The notes beneath the pieces are model-generated. The model was given only the letters and a program-made list of their open reading frames with translations. It searched no databases and was not told the DNA's origin. Shown piece by piece: positions 1 to 10,912 of a stretch of 64,000 nucleotides of DNA. The translations under genes were made by a program, and so were the position numbers. The stretch's first letter is position 1, and every line of letters starts with the position of its first letter. The stretch comes from Durusdinium trenchii (lineage: Eukaryota; Sar; Dinophyceae; Suessiales; Symbiodiniaceae), in NCBI GenBank assembly GCA_963970005.1, contig CAXAMN010001336.1:686900-750899 (forward strand), in the 5' to 3' direction.

Positions 1-80
1 AGTGAGTGAGTGAGTGAGAGAGTGAGAGTGAGTGTGAGTGAGTGTGAGAGAGAGTGAGTGAAGGTGAGTGTGAGTGCCAT
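1..80. repeat. GTGA/GA simple repeat
   Basis: The window opens with an imperfect run of GTGA and GAGA units. It has no coding content and is a low-complexity tract cut by the window edge. Confidence 0.9.
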
Positions 81-157
81 GTGACCAGCTCTAGGCCTCC
101 ATGTAAACTGCATGCAGTGCATGCGTGCATGAAGTCGCTAGCTTAACTCTATTTCAG

Positions 158-263
158 GGACTACAACTTCAAGTCAGCGTCATCCCAAATGACAAAACCA
201 CAACTGTCACAGGGCACCTTGGCTGCCTACAACTTTTTCACGCGGAATGCAGTCTCCATTTGA
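158..263 (+). CDS. Last exon of an unrecognised gene (5' part off the window)
   Basis: A pyrimidine-rich stretch ends in TTTCAG at 157. The following frame encodes 34 residues (starting DYNFKSASSQ, ending FFTRNAVSI) and stops with TGA at 261-263. The exon begins with G, the usual base after a dinoflagellate acceptor, and that G completes a split codon. The peptide has balanced composition and matches no family I know. The rest of the gene would lie left of position 1. About 450 bases of AT-richer sequence without convincing coding follow, as expected for a 3' end. The exon is short, so a chance open frame cannot be excluded. Confidence 0.45.
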
Positions 264-1390
264 GCCTAGAGAGTCATACAACGATATGACAGAGTACCAT
301 GGATATGAACGTGTCCATGATCCAAAGGCCCTAATAGGGATTGTTGATGATGATGATCCTGGAACATGTTAAAACGCCATTTGGCAGCGATTTTTTTGGA
401 ATTGCTATGTTTTTTGGCGAAAGAAATTGCTACTAAAGTCTGAAAAGTCTAGCCTGAAAATGGTGAAAGAATGGGTAAAGTTCAGGTAAAGAAAGGTGAA
501 AGTTCACCCTGACACATCTGTCCCCCTTGCCCATTATGGGTAAGCCTATCATACAGTTCTATGATACAAATGACATGATATGCTTTACATTGTATGATTT
601 TCATGTGTCTATACACCTATTTGCTTCCTATACATGGTCAGAAGTTTGATATCTGTCATACCATTTGCATGGCAAACAGAAATACAACATTCTTTGGTGA
701 AAAGTAACATGTGAAATGGTGAAAGTTTGGCTAAAGTGTTGTTCGTTGGCTAAGAATGATGGATCGTGGATGAATGAATTTAGACCAACACCCATATACA
801 AAAACCAGTACAGTGTGGACACATCTCCTTACATCAAAAAAGGAAAAATCCAAAGGGCCACTTGCTCGGGAACAAGGGGCCAGTTCCCGAGAACAGAGAT
901 TCAGTTTGCGAGTCAATGGTTGACAAGGTACTCTTGCAATGGTGTGCAAACACCTCAATGGTTGACTCCGTGGGTTTTTCTTTCAACACGCTGCTCCTTC
1001 CACCTGAACTTCCATCCTGTTTCACGTCCGTTCCGACCATGGATTTCCCACCCATGTTCCGACCATGGACATCTCGGTTCGGGCTGCCGTTCGTTTGCTC
1101 CGTTGGCTGCTCTTTTGTGGGTTCCGCCTGGTCACATCGTCCAAGAGCAAGCTTCACACATGGTCTATGACAAAGCTGTGGATGACCAAGGCTTCCTTGA
1201 GATGGACCTGACAAACGGAGGAATTTGGACGTTTGTGTGGGGGTGGACACCTGCCTGCGCTTTTGCGGGCTGCGGGATGAGGAGTCTGGATGGGGGGAAC
1301 GGCATGAAACGTTGGAAGATGTGTCTTTCAAGCTGAAAGAGAAAACCTTCTAACAAAGGTCTCTCTGCTGCCTACATCGGTGCTTCTACC
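264..1390. other. No supported gene
   Basis: After the putative 3' end there is AT-rich sequence to about 720. The stretch 720-1336 is open in several frames on both strands, but I found no splice signals or codon bias that singles one out. Confidence 0.4.
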
Positions 1391-1392
1391 GT

Positions 1393-1506
1393 CCACATTA
1401 TGCCCTGGAAGATTGACATGGAACCTGAAAACCACTGCATTGGACATAGTCTTCAAAATCTTCCAAAGGTCCATTGTCAGGCTCCATGTTAACCTTCCCG
1501 GATGTA
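1393..1506. repeat. Inverted-repeat element, singleton family
   Basis: The left arm (from about 1400, containing GACATGGAACCTGA) is matched in reverse complement by the right arm (ending near 1505, containing CAGGCTCCATG). Both strands therefore translate to near-identical peptides across the element. It precedes a plus-strand open frame running to a TAA at 1837-1839. Confidence 0.65.
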
Positions 1507-2363
1507 GTCCCCGAAAGAGAAATGACCTCATACATGGAAGTCGGTTCATCATGCGGGCCTCGTCAGGTGCCTTTCGGTGGTGTCAAAGGATTTCCCCTTT
1601 GGCTTGGCAGAGATCACCCGACCACTACATGTCTGAAAAACCATCTGCCTGCAACCGCCCGTGCCTGGGTCAGGGAGGTCTCCGACCTCACAAGATTGCT
1701 CTGGCGCTGCCACATGCTGGGACCGTTCGAGCAACTTCTCCACCTTGCAGCGATGCGCTTCCCCCGATGCCATGGAGTGCTTTTCTTTTTATACCGGGCG
1801 GCGCGTTTGGGCGTTCATGTCGGCAAGCTGCTACAATAAAAGGAAGTGCTTCCGAGACGTCGTCGAAACCAACAAAAGCCCTAAAATATACAGTGTTGAT
1901 ATGTCTTGAGTACATTATGAGTATGATCAATAAAACATATTGTCATACATGGTCATTGAATCAACAGTTTACATGATTTGTTCCTTGCCCTGAGGTTGGA
2001 CCCGAACCGGTCCGCAGAGGGGTCCGCATACGGTCCTTTTATTCAGGTCACTTAACCTCTGTTGGTTTCTGTTGCCTTTGACTTGGGTTCAATGGTTGGG
2101 TGGAACCTTGTACGAATTGCCAATCGAATCAGTTCGAATAACGCCGATCGAATCAGTTTCGGGCCTGAGAAGTCACGTAACTCTTGGCGTTCAAGTCTTG
2201 AACACCTATAGGGTCTTTGTATTGGGGGTAGAAACTTGTACAGTAGGTCTGTATAATCAGCATTAATTAGCTAGGTTTACGCATTATTTTACCAGGTATA
2301 CATACAGAGAGAGAGACTCTTGATGACACAACCCCCCGGTGACATGGATTGCAAAACCTCTTC

Positions 2364-2864
2364 TCACCAAGAGTACATCAAAACCACCCGAAGTGGGTAG
2401 TGGAAGATCCTCCTTGGCTCCCAGTTCAACGCCTCCCGCTTGTTGCACCATTCGCGTCGACGATAGCTGGCGCTGCTCATAGGCCCCCCACGGCGTGAGG
2501 GAGAGCTGTGAGCGCGGAGTGAACCGTGGTTCACGCCGATCACGCCCTCCTCGTTGAGCTCATCTTCATGGATGAAGGTGAGGTGATAGCGCAGCGCCAT
2601 TTGGAATTCTGAAGGAGGGCCTTTTGAGCATCAAACAGCTTCGCAACGGGCCTGGCAGTTGCACATGTTTTATATGACAACAGTAACATGTCCGCACAAA
2701 CAAGCTCGCGGTGCTTGTATTCCCAGATCCAGGTCAAAACTCTCAGTCAGCAGTTCATAAATCTTGACACGACAGAACCGAGGGGTTTGCAACGGATCCC
2801 CCAGCATGTCAGTTAAGCGCTGCTTTTCATGGACTCGGGACATTTCTGGGTTGCAATGTGGCAC
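2364..2864 (-). pseudogene. Coding-like minus-strand region that switches frame
   Basis: Three overlapping minus-strand open frames follow one another: about 2864-2670, 2737-2540 and 2600-2364. Each has protein-like composition (for example EDELNEEGVIG in the last) and each ends shortly after the next begins. This could be one gene broken by two frameshifts, or exons with introns I could not place. No family is recognised. The first and third frames are in the same register, so a single intron removing the stop near 2670 is also possible. Confidence 0.3.
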
Positions 2865-2999
2865 AAAGAAAGAGATCTCAGCCTATGCCCAACACTCCGG
2901 GCCAATTGGAAGGTCGACATTGTTGCTTGGTTGGGGGGTTGGGGTCCAGTTGTTTGGCCGATATCGATATGGTACGGGGGTGATACCACGCTGTCGACA

Positions 3000-3065
3000 C
3001 ACATCATGCCCACCACGCTGCCCACCACGCTGTCCACCACGCTGTCCACCACGCTGTCCACCAAC
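3000..3065. repeat. 12-bp tandem repeat
   Basis: Five consecutive degenerate copies of a 12-bp unit (CCACCACGCTGT) are visible. Because 12 is a multiple of three, one frame reads as a tetrapeptide repeat, but nothing indicates that it is translated. Confidence 0.9.
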
Positions 3066-3292
3066 TCTTGGGTCCCAATCAGTCATACCGTCATACCCTG
3101 AGGATCCACTGCCACCCTCTGAGACGGTGATTGGACCCTCCAAAGGCCTTCTTTTTTGAGACCGTTTTGTGTTCGTTGTTGCTGGTCAACTAATCATTGA
3201 AATCAGGTTGAAGACTTGTTTCTTGGTGTTTCTTGGTGTTTCTGGTTGACCTTTATTTCTTACACCTCTCGTTCTTACACCTCTCGGCGAAG

Positions 3293-4027
3293 TCCTGTGC
3301 CTTCACCGATCGAGACCAGCACGAGTTCTTACACCAAGCGAATCCGAACGGAGCCGGTTGCCGGATCGGAGCTTCTCCTTCCCAGACACAGGGGTGCGGA
3401 GCCGGGAACCCCGAAGCCTTTCCATGTGTTCAATGGGTAGTGACATCCATTTCTGATTCAGGGTATCTCGATATATGGGTCAATGGGTAGTGACATGCAG
3501 TCCCTATGGATCCACATACCTTCTCAGAAGGTATGCGGATCCAAATAGGGACTGCCTAAGTCAGCTCCTCATTGACCTGGATTTCAGATTCCTCATCTCA
3601 ACCGACTGCCCGCTCCCATCGCCCCCGCTGCCTCGGACGAAGCCGCGGCGAAGCCCGGAAACCGCGGAGACGGAACCCGCGGAGCCCGGTCGGCTGAGTA
3701 GAGAAACCCAGCGGAGCGGCGGAGAATTCTCGAATTATATCAGTCCAGTTCTGAGCCAGGTCCAGGAGTTCTGAACACCTCACTCACTATAGTCTTTGTC
3801 TTTTGCTTTTGTATGATCACTCCTCAGTAAGGTCTGCTGACCTGTCTCCGGAGCAGAAGTCAGAAACCCTCCCAGTCCGATCCCGAATCTCAAACCGCCC
3901 CGACTCGGGTCGACTCGCTGTTCGCTCCCCGAAACCCTTAGAATCTGGTCGTATCGATCCACTCCCTTGGGAACCGGGAAGAAATACCATTCCTCAGAAG
4001 CGGATTCACCCAACAGGGAAAATATAG
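3293..4027 (+). CDS. Three-exon unrecognised gene; both introns carry hairpin elements
   Basis: Exons are about 3293-3436, 3588-3759 and 3857-4027 (TAG). The first donor (AATGG, then GTAGTG) leaves two bases. The acceptor at 3587 (GATTTCAG) supplies the third, so the reading frame continues. The second intron (donor GAGCCAG, then GTCCAGG; acceptor GGAGCAG at 3856) is phase 0 on both sides. Third positions in exons 1 and 2 are mostly G or C. The protein is Ser/Pro/Arg-rich and looks disordered; exon 2 holds acidic-proline runs (ETAETEPAEPG). No domain is recognised. The 5' boundary is uncertain because the frame stays open to 3216 through short direct repeats. A competing last exon in another frame is at 4041-4139. 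Confidence 0.5.
3497..3555. repeat. Perfect-type hairpin element (family R) inside intron 1
   Basis: Two arms of about 28 bases (starting GCAGTCCCTAT and ending ATAGGGACTGC) pair almost perfectly around a 2-4 base loop at TTCTCAGAA. It sits between the donor at 3437 and the acceptor at 3587. Confidence 0.92.
3751..3850. repeat. Family I element inside intron 2 of the 3.3-4.0 kb gene
   Basis: It resembles copies at 5601, 19928 and 57646, sharing AGTCCA-type starts, a TTTTGTATGATCA-like core and an ACTCCAGTAAAATGAGGTC-like right half. This copy spans the intron at 3760-3856. Confidence 0.65.
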
Positions 4028-4139
4028 AACTTCACCGCAGGGTTATGCAGGTGTCAGGAGGCTCCAGTCGTGCAAAACAATCTGGTCGAACTGGAGGAAT
4101 TGTTTGGGAAGTGACTCCAAGTTTAGAGCTCTGGTTTGA

Positions 4140-5480
4140 CGAAGTAGAAGTCTAACATAGTCTAACCAAGTCTATGAGGTGTTGACTGTTTTATGCTAGG
4201 TGAGTCTATTCTAAAGGTGCACATAGCCACGGTTGAACCTTTGTGCGACAATGCTACTAGCATACTAGTTGATGAACAATAACTCAAAACCCACACACAA
4301 GAGAAAACCAAAAACAACTACATCATACTACCATGCATACCTGGAGTCTTAAAGGACTTCGGACAAATCTCTAACCGTTATAGGGTCATGTTCGGTTCTT
4401 TCGTCACTACTTCAAGTCGGGCCGACCGCCACAACGACACCTGCGACCCGTATGGGCTCCCGTAGGGGACCCGTATACGACCCGTCTACGGACGCACCGG
4501 TCCACGTCGCATCCGCAAGCCCAGCACAGCCAGCGGCCAGAGGCCAGGCCAGTGTCCAGAATCCCAATCTGCTAACAGAATCTTCAAGCTAGGACATGGC
4601 TGTGGATTCTTTTCTATCCAATATCCTAGCTATTCCTGGCTCCTAGCATCCCAAGATGCAGTGAAGCGACAATGGTTTCAACAAATTGAAACGTATTAGT
4701 CAGGGGATAAATCATCCCGAGTAAAGGTTGAAAACAAAAATATCAACCACAGCCCCACTGGATCCAAACAATGTCTTGGAAGTCCTGATGCACACATTGT
4801 TGACATGACTCCTTCTTGAAATGGACCTAAAGAAAAACCTTTCACGATCCAACACAGACACAATTGATATTCGTGTCATACGGGGGTGGTGATCAATCGA
4901 CTCAGTCTACATTACACTCCCTGGAATTATCGCCTAATTTCGTGCTTCATACATGCCGATGCTCTGGGATTGGCGGCCAGGAACCCGGGAAACCACATCA
5001 TATATTCCTTCTCAACAAATTATAAGGGAAAACAACAAGAAAATCACCAGACCCGCAAAAGGTGTCCCTCAACATTCCCCTCAGGCCAGAAAAAAAAACG
5101 CAAAAACATCCCCCTCAAAAAACACCCAGAAACATTCCCCTCAGTCCAATCTTGCCTGCGGCGCCAAGCGCTGTAAGGCTTCTTCCGCCGCTCGAAGCTG
5201 CAGCCGAGCGTCGCGATCGAAGCTGCAACCCGTTTCGATCGAGTCAACAGCATCGGGTGGATCGATCCACCGGCCGAACTCGGCTGATTTCTGGTTCAGC
5301 TTTGATGTGGGAGAAAAAATAAACACCAAGTTGATCGGCTGGCCATGTTCAGCTTTTCTTGTTCGGCTTCACCAAGTTGATCGTGGATTGTGTGGCCGCT
5401 CATGATATCCGCCCCACATCTTTTCCCATGACATGGAGACTGTTGATTGATGAGACCCCCTCTGCCAAAGTGGTTTTACA
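4140..5480. other. Long stretch with no supported gene
   Basis: No exon with paired splice sites was seen. The stretch 5050-5330 is open in several frames and has A-rich runs, which is weak evidence. There are no recognisable repeats apart from short homopolymers. Confidence 0.4.
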
Positions 5481-5577
5481 CTCGAGTACTCACTAACATG
5501 GAAGTGGAAAATGGTCCCTTGAAAGATTACTTTCCTTTACACATAGAAGGCTTTCCACTTCCATGTTGAGTGCGAGT
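5481..5577. repeat. Inverted-repeat element
   Basis: The left arm (ACTCACTAACATGGAAGTGGA) is matched by the right arm (CCACTTCCATGTTGAGTG). The outer bases CTCGAGT and GCGAGT extend the pairing. The spacer is about 40 bases. Confidence 0.85.
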
Positions 5578-5600
5578 GCAGATGCTTTTGGGGGGGTTAC

Positions 5601-5710
5601 TATCCCTACAAGTCCAGTCTGACCCAGGTCCAAACCTGGTCCTTTACCTATTGGTTTTGTATGGCCATCTCGAGTAAAATGAGGTCCAACTGACCTGTAG
5701 GGTATAGTCT
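5601..5710. repeat. Family I element
   Basis: It runs from CTACAAGTCCAGTCTGACC to GACCTGTAGGGTATAG and shares its core and right half with the copy at 57646 (AAAATGAGGTC, CTGTAGGGTAT). Confidence 0.75.
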
Positions 5711-6800
5711 ATATAGTCAACAGTCCACGCTCAACAGCCCACATTTCTGCTACAAACCAGTCAGACGTCTGCTGCCCTCTGGTCCTCAGATCATGGCGGT
5801 GTAAGCTATGTTTGGGAGCAAAGGAAGGAGTATACTGGGCCCCCTTGGAGCCCCTTGGAGCTGTGTCTAAACCAGCTTTTCATTCATGATCATAGGTCCG
5901 GGTGACGTCTGGCTATCCTGGATGACGTCAGGGGGCTCAGCATGGCTCAGCCTCACGTCTTTCCCCCCGCCCCCGCTCTCCCGGGGGAAGCACCGGTGGA
6001 AACACCGGTGTCCAACGGGTCAGACGTCGACGGCTTCAAACAACGATGAGAAGATGTGGTACGATGCAAATAGGGGGTGGTGAATCTATTAGACTACATG
6101 AATTACCCATTCACTACGTACACCAACCACTCATCACCCCGTATGGTGCCCTCCATCATCTCCAACACCTCCACCCCAACACCTCCATGTGCGGGGCCAG
6201 TGCCACAAGTGCCAGCAGTTCCATGGTCGGAATGTTGTACCCAGGGCATCCAAGCAAACCACTACAGCTATCTAAATAGCTCAGCTAAATAGCTAGTATA
6301 CGCAGTGCTTCCAAAGACTAAAACCATCGAACACCGACTTCGAATCCCTGGTGATCGTCGGTACCTGCGAACCAGATCTGGGTTAATCGATCCTCTCATC
6401 CGAGGTGGATGACACCCCCTTCCTTCCTCAGCCCGTCCGGTGTCCCCGGTCGAACACTCGACAAGTCAGGTTTTGCTGTGGACGCCTGCATCGTGGCTTC
6501 CACGTCCGCAGAGGTCGAGGCAACTCGCAAAAGCGCTTGGTCGACGGTGGAGACGCTCCACGTCGTGGACGTCGAGTCGCAGGTCTTAAGGGGATTCCTC
6601 CGCGTAGGACGCTTACATTCACCAATGATGGACTGATAGGGTTGAGATGGGTTGAGGTTCAACGGTGAAATTCACTATCCCATGCCAGGATCATCCTGTC
6701 TGGGTGTTTTGCCTGGAGGTCACGTATCAGTCTATTGGTGACGTTTTGGAATATCACCGACCCGGCATCGTCCTATAGGTCCCTAAGGGGGGTCCCCCAG

Positions 6801-7070
6801 AGCAACGGCATGGCGAATGAGCTGCTCAAGCTGAGCGAAGGGATGGAGTTGGACGACGAGAGATCTGTCGTTGGCGCAAATTCCCAAGTATCTCAAAAAC
6901 GCCCCGTGCAACAGGTGGTGTGTGGTGTTCTTTTACTTTCCCCCCATTTGGGTATTCTTGATTTAAACATGAACATGCCAAGCAAACTTCAGGTGGTTCA
7001 GGGAGGGTTTTGGATGTGTTATGTGCGGAAACAACACAAATTCAAATGGTCCTTGAGATCCTTGCCATGA
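6801..7070 (+). CDS. Two exons of an unrecognised gene flanking a 78-bp candidate intron
   Basis: Exon one, 6801-6914, follows GTCCCCCAG and ends CAACAG before GTGGTG. It is exactly 38 codons, phase 0 at both ends, with an acidic, helix-like peptide (NELLKLSEGMELDDERS). The sequence 6915-6992 runs GT to CTTCAG and is a multiple of three, so the frame is open whether or not it is spliced. Exon two, 6993-7070, ends in TGA. The direct repeat CAGGTGGT lies at both intron ends. No family is recognised; upstream exons were not located. Confidence 0.5.
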   Translation, partial: SNGMANELLKLSEGMELDDERSVVGANSQVSQKRPVQQVVCGVLLLSPHLGILDLNMNMPSKLQVVQGGFWMCYVRKQHKFKWSLRSLP

Positions 7071-7249
7071 GGTCGTGATGGTCGGGCTAAGACTTGCCCT
7101 TCACGCAGAAAAACAGGCGAAGAGGCGGTCTTCATGACTTCATGAAACATCATGAAACCACCAAGAATCGATGGCTTAATGAGTTACGGTATTTGGTCTA
7201 CCTGTGAGTCTGTGGCCAGAACATGGGCTATTTGCCCTATCTACTTAGC

Positions 7250-7352
7250 GACCATCCGAGCATCTGGGTCGCCTGGCTGGACCATACATCCCAGCCCACT
7301 AGGACACGGATCGAACACGGGACAGCCAGATGGTCAGATGATGCAGGTAGAA
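7250..7352. repeat. Imperfect inverted-repeat element
   Basis: The left arm GCATCTGGGTCGCCTGGCTG is matched imperfectly by the right arm CAGCCAGATGGTCAGATGATG, just before GCAGGTA. Confidence 0.6.
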
Positions 7353-7508
7353 GGTTTGTTGACATCTTCGGGGACTAAAGTGTTTTTGGGATCCCCATCA
7401 CCCGATGCCAAAGTCACATGATGTCTCGATGGGATGTCAAGCGAAACGCCATACCGCCTCCAGTCTCACGTCCAGTCTCACTCAGTGAACCACCTTTTTG
7501 TTGTCCAT

Positions 7509-7599
7509 CCCAGACGCTCCAAACAGCTCTTGGTACCTCAAAACCCTAGGGATTTGAGACCCCAGACCCCTCCATATGAGGGCCCATGAGCGTCTGGGA
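7509..7599. repeat. Family K inverted-repeat element
   Basis: Ends are CCCAGACGCTCC and GAGCGTCTGGG. The interior (GAGACCCCAGACCCCTCCATATGAGGG) recurs, partly in opposite orientation, in the copy at 43129. Confidence 0.88.
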
Positions 7600-7699
7600 T
7601 GTTGCTCATTGTTGTCTGGTATGCAAGGACAAGAGGTGTGGTCCCTACACCCCGCGGGGGGTGAGCGAGCTGCCACTCAACCCACACGCCGTGTGCTGC

Positions 7700-8815
7700 A
7701 ACGAAACAGAACGAGAACTATATCACTATGAGTCAAGTGGTTCGATCATCCCAAGTAAAGGTTGAACATATATAAAATCATGCTGAAGTAGAGAGAATAT
7801 GGGAAAATCATCCAAACCATTGGAAAACAGATCATGTTTTTGGATTGGTTCATATATGTTGATATTCTATCCACTTCAGGATGGGTACAAATACAAATAA
7901 TGATCTGAAACCACCGGGCCAGATTGATTCTCATGAAAAAGAGAGTCAAAGAGAGTCAGAGAGAGAGAGAGAGAGTCCCCCGGAACTCACGCTCCCTTCG
8001 CTGCTCAAGCCCTAAGCCTGAATGGACGGGGCCCGTCTCTCGATGCCCCGGACGGGCACCTTTGAGCTGGGTGAGAGCTTCTCTGAGCTGCTGTGAAGCC
8101 ACCGAGAAGTTGGAGGTCAAGATCATCTGCGGCGGGGGCGGGGTCCAAGCGGAAGTGAAAGCGGAGGAGTTGGTCGATTGGCGGAGAAGTGCTGGTCGTT
8201 GGGGAGGGATGAAAACGCTTTTAAAAAAAATTGAGGTTGAGGTTGCTAGTGGTCACATGTGGTCACCTAGATGATTGGTTTGTTGAGGAGCAAACATCAC
8301 AGACCATTTTGATGGTTTATTGATAGCATTTGATAACCTTTTGAAGTGGAATTGTAGCAACAAAAGCTCGTGGACCCCTCAACACCTCAACGGATCACAC
8401 CTCCCTCCAAGTCTTCGTCTTCTTGCGGAGGGCGGGATGAATCTGCATGGATGAAGCTAGTCGAAGTAGGATGATGATCCTGCTTCTTCAGACTGATGAC
8501 TCTCCCAGTCCCTCAGGTCGACATTTTCCTTGGGGAAATCTGTCGTACCGAACCTCGGCACTCTTTGGACCCTGTGCCCATCCTACCTCACATGGGAAGA
8601 AACACATCACCGTACCTGACTTGCTACGACTGGATCCCTAGGGTTTGGACCGAAACCGAAACGAACGGAGAGGTCCCTGACGGGTCGGCTCGGCTCCCCG
8701 CGTCCGCCGGACAGGTCGAGACGCCCCTCTTGGATCGGTCGTTGCGACTCGTTGCGACCGCTCGTAGTTAAAAAGAACCGGTGGTCCGGTGGTCCGGTGG
8801 TCTTCGAAACCATGT
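7700..8815. other. Mostly non-coding, one weak coding-like patch
   Basis: An AT-rich part (7740-7960) and a short GAGA run (7950-7975) are followed by weakly coding-like frames at 8496-8640, after CCCTCAG at 8517. None has convincing splice partners. Confidence 0.3.
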
Positions 8816-8819
8816 ATAG

Positions 8820-8901
8820 CCCAAACACTCCATGTGTGCCATATATGCCTACATTGACCCCCAAAACAATCGGCATCTATGGCGCACATGGTGCGTCTGG
8901 G
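8820..8901. repeat. Family C inverted-repeat element
   Basis: The left end CCCAAACACTCCATGTGTGCC pairs with GGCGCACATGGTGCGTCTGGG. The core holds ATATATGCCTACATTGACCC, shared with the copies at 30481 and 52865. Confidence 0.85.
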
Positions 8902-9528
8902 TATTCCCTAGGGCTCCAAGCACCTCATAAAGAAGATGCTTGCGGGTGGATGGCAGGGGGGTCTAACCATCTTCAACAATCCGATTGAATCCTTTCCCGG
9001 CGTTGCCCATGAAGTCGTCATGGTAGCTCAAATGTTCCCGACAGCAGAAAGCTTCATGTCCAAGCCACCGGCATGGCAGCTGCAAGCTGAGAACATATTG
9101 TTTTGATGTTGGGCGATGGCCACCCATCAATTGATTCGCAGCTCCACTGGCATGTCTGAATAAGAAAGAGCTAGCTGTTAACATCCCCTTCTGAAATACC
9201 TCACACGACTTTTACACTGCCGCATGCACTCCTGTATACTCCTGTTGAAGAATGACAGAAAGGAACAAGAAGAACAAGAATAAGAACAACAACAAAACGA
9301 TCCACCATATTTATGCTATACCCTCTCCGACAAATTGCCGCCGCGCCGGTGGCTGAAAGCACGGCTTGGTTTCGCTGCCAGAGATTATGCTGCTCGCCGT
9401 ATCAGGGATGCTCGGTGGATGCATCTTCTTTAAGGTTGCTGTCTTGTTTGCTGTCAATCCAATCGAAAAAACAGCGGCAAACATGGGGATCACAAAAAAT
9501 GTGACATTGACCACTGTATGATGATATT

Positions 9529-9636
9529 CCCTGGGAGTCCAGTCGACTATAAAAAAGAATTGTCTTTCGGGGACCTGAAAGGAAGATTCCTTTACTTCAC
9601 TATAAGGAAAAGATAAGTAGTTTTTGGACTTCCAGG
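9529..9636. repeat. Family P element
   Basis: It starts CCCTGGGAGTCCAGTCGACT and ends GGACTTCCAGG. The interior resembles the copies at 39994, 43668 and 63140 (GACCTGAAAGGAA, TTTACTTCA in either orientation). Confidence 0.75.
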
Positions 9637-9957
9637 ATATTGTGTATTTTCAAAAAATGGACGTAGTATTAAATAGACATAGTGTGTATAGTATACGTTT
9701 ATGGTCTTGACATTAAAGCATATGGCTCAAAACCAAACAGTTAAATCTTTTTGCAAGACTTTCTTTCACCCAAACACACTGTGGTCTTAGGTGTAACAGT
9801 ATCTTTGATTTCATGCAACCTGCTGGACTATCCTTCCTCCGGCTACCCCCTTTCACGACGGATAAACGCAGCCCAAAGTGTTTCGGGAAGACTCCTAGTC
9901 GGTCGTGCGGGTGGTACCCCACTCACACGTTGCCCCAACAAATGAGTCAACAACCAA

Positions 9958-10551
9958 TCAGTGAAAGGCACTGAAATCGAGAGGGCGCAATTTGTAATGT
10001 ATCTTCCCATTTTGATGTAAACCCCTTGAACTTCTGGATTGCCTTCTCTTTGCATCTTCCCGTCTGCATTTGGCGGTGAATTCTCGCACTACGAACGCCG
10101 GAAGGCCAACCAAACCTCCGTCGTCCCTCCAAAGGATCGAGTAAAGGAGGAATCGGATCGATCCGGCACCAAGGACATCTAAGACCTCGGCGGCGACGAA
10201 GCAGTGGGAAAAGCCGCGAGCTGGCGAAGCGGCTGAGCTCAGGTGCGCGATGAATCGGGTGCGCGATGAATCTGGCAGTTTCTCTGCTTTTGTTCTGCAT
10301 GAAGGCAAGAGTGGAGGTGGCAGCTCGGAAAGAAGATTTTTGTCTTCTTGTGCATGAAGAAAGAGAGAGAGAGAGAGAGCAGTGATAAAAAGATGTAAAA
10401 TGTAAAACGTAACATGAACGAGAAACACCCCCAAAACATGATGCCTGGAACGAATCCGGTGTGCCAACCTGAATCTATGCCAATCAATCATTATGAATCC
10501 ATCGGACATATAGGAAAAAACTCTTGGTCTTGACCTGTTCTCAGTTCTCAT
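9958..10551 (-). CDS. Long minus-strand open frame, unrecognised
   Basis: A 197-codon open frame stops at 9958. The middle part (about 10240 down to 10070) has natural composition with hydrophobic and charged patches (FVAAEVLDVLGAGSIRFLLY). The N-terminal third crosses a GA microsatellite, read as Ser-Leu repeats, and a duplicated 15-bp motif (GATTCATCGCGCACC) at 10246-10276, so only part is likely to be exon. The C-terminal part is also open in two other minus frames, with a TTTCAG acceptor near 9978. No domain is recognised. Confidence 0.35.
   Translation of the reverse strand: MRTENRSRPRVFSYMSDGFIMIDWHRFRLAHRIRSRHHVLGVFLVHVTFYILHLFITALSLSLFLHAQEDKNLLSELPPPLLPSCRTKAEKLPDSSRTRFIAHLSSAASPARGFSHCFVAAEVLDVLGAGSIRFLLYSILWRDDGGLVGLPAFVVREFTAKCRREDAKRRQSRSSRGLHQNGKIHYKLRPLDFSAFH
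10361..10379. repeat. GA microsatellite
   Basis: Uninterrupted GA dinucleotides lie within the open frame described at 9958-10551. Confidence 0.9.
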
Positions 10552-10892
10552 CAGGAAATATCACCGCTGCCATGGCTCTCGGCTTGGAAATCTGCTACTG
10601 TAGAGGATTCCTGGCCCATTGATTTAACGGCCATGCTTCCCGAAAAGCCAGCTGTTTTAAACAAAATAAATAAACTGGGACAAAAACCGGATCCGTTTCT
10701 GAACCGCTTCGTCGCCCCCGCTCGTGTGTCACGCGATCTTGGATCTCAGTCGGTGCGAGCGAGCGAGCCGTCTTAGATCGACCCGTCTTGCATCGTTCTT
10801 CGCACCCTGCAACTGCGAACGGTTGCACCGTCACATCCCGGAAGCTGATGGCCAATAGACTTCAGATAGACATGCCTAACAGCTACGGCCTA

Positions 10893-10912
10893 CTATATAT
10901 ATATATATATAC
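10893..10912. repeat. AT microsatellite
   Basis: About ten TA dinucleotides are followed by ACATGTATA. Confidence 0.9.

Noticed and set aside
4041-4139. Short alternative last exon after TTCACCGCAG
   Set aside because: The exon ending at 4027 joins the upstream exons in phase; this one overlaps its 3' flank and has no phase support.
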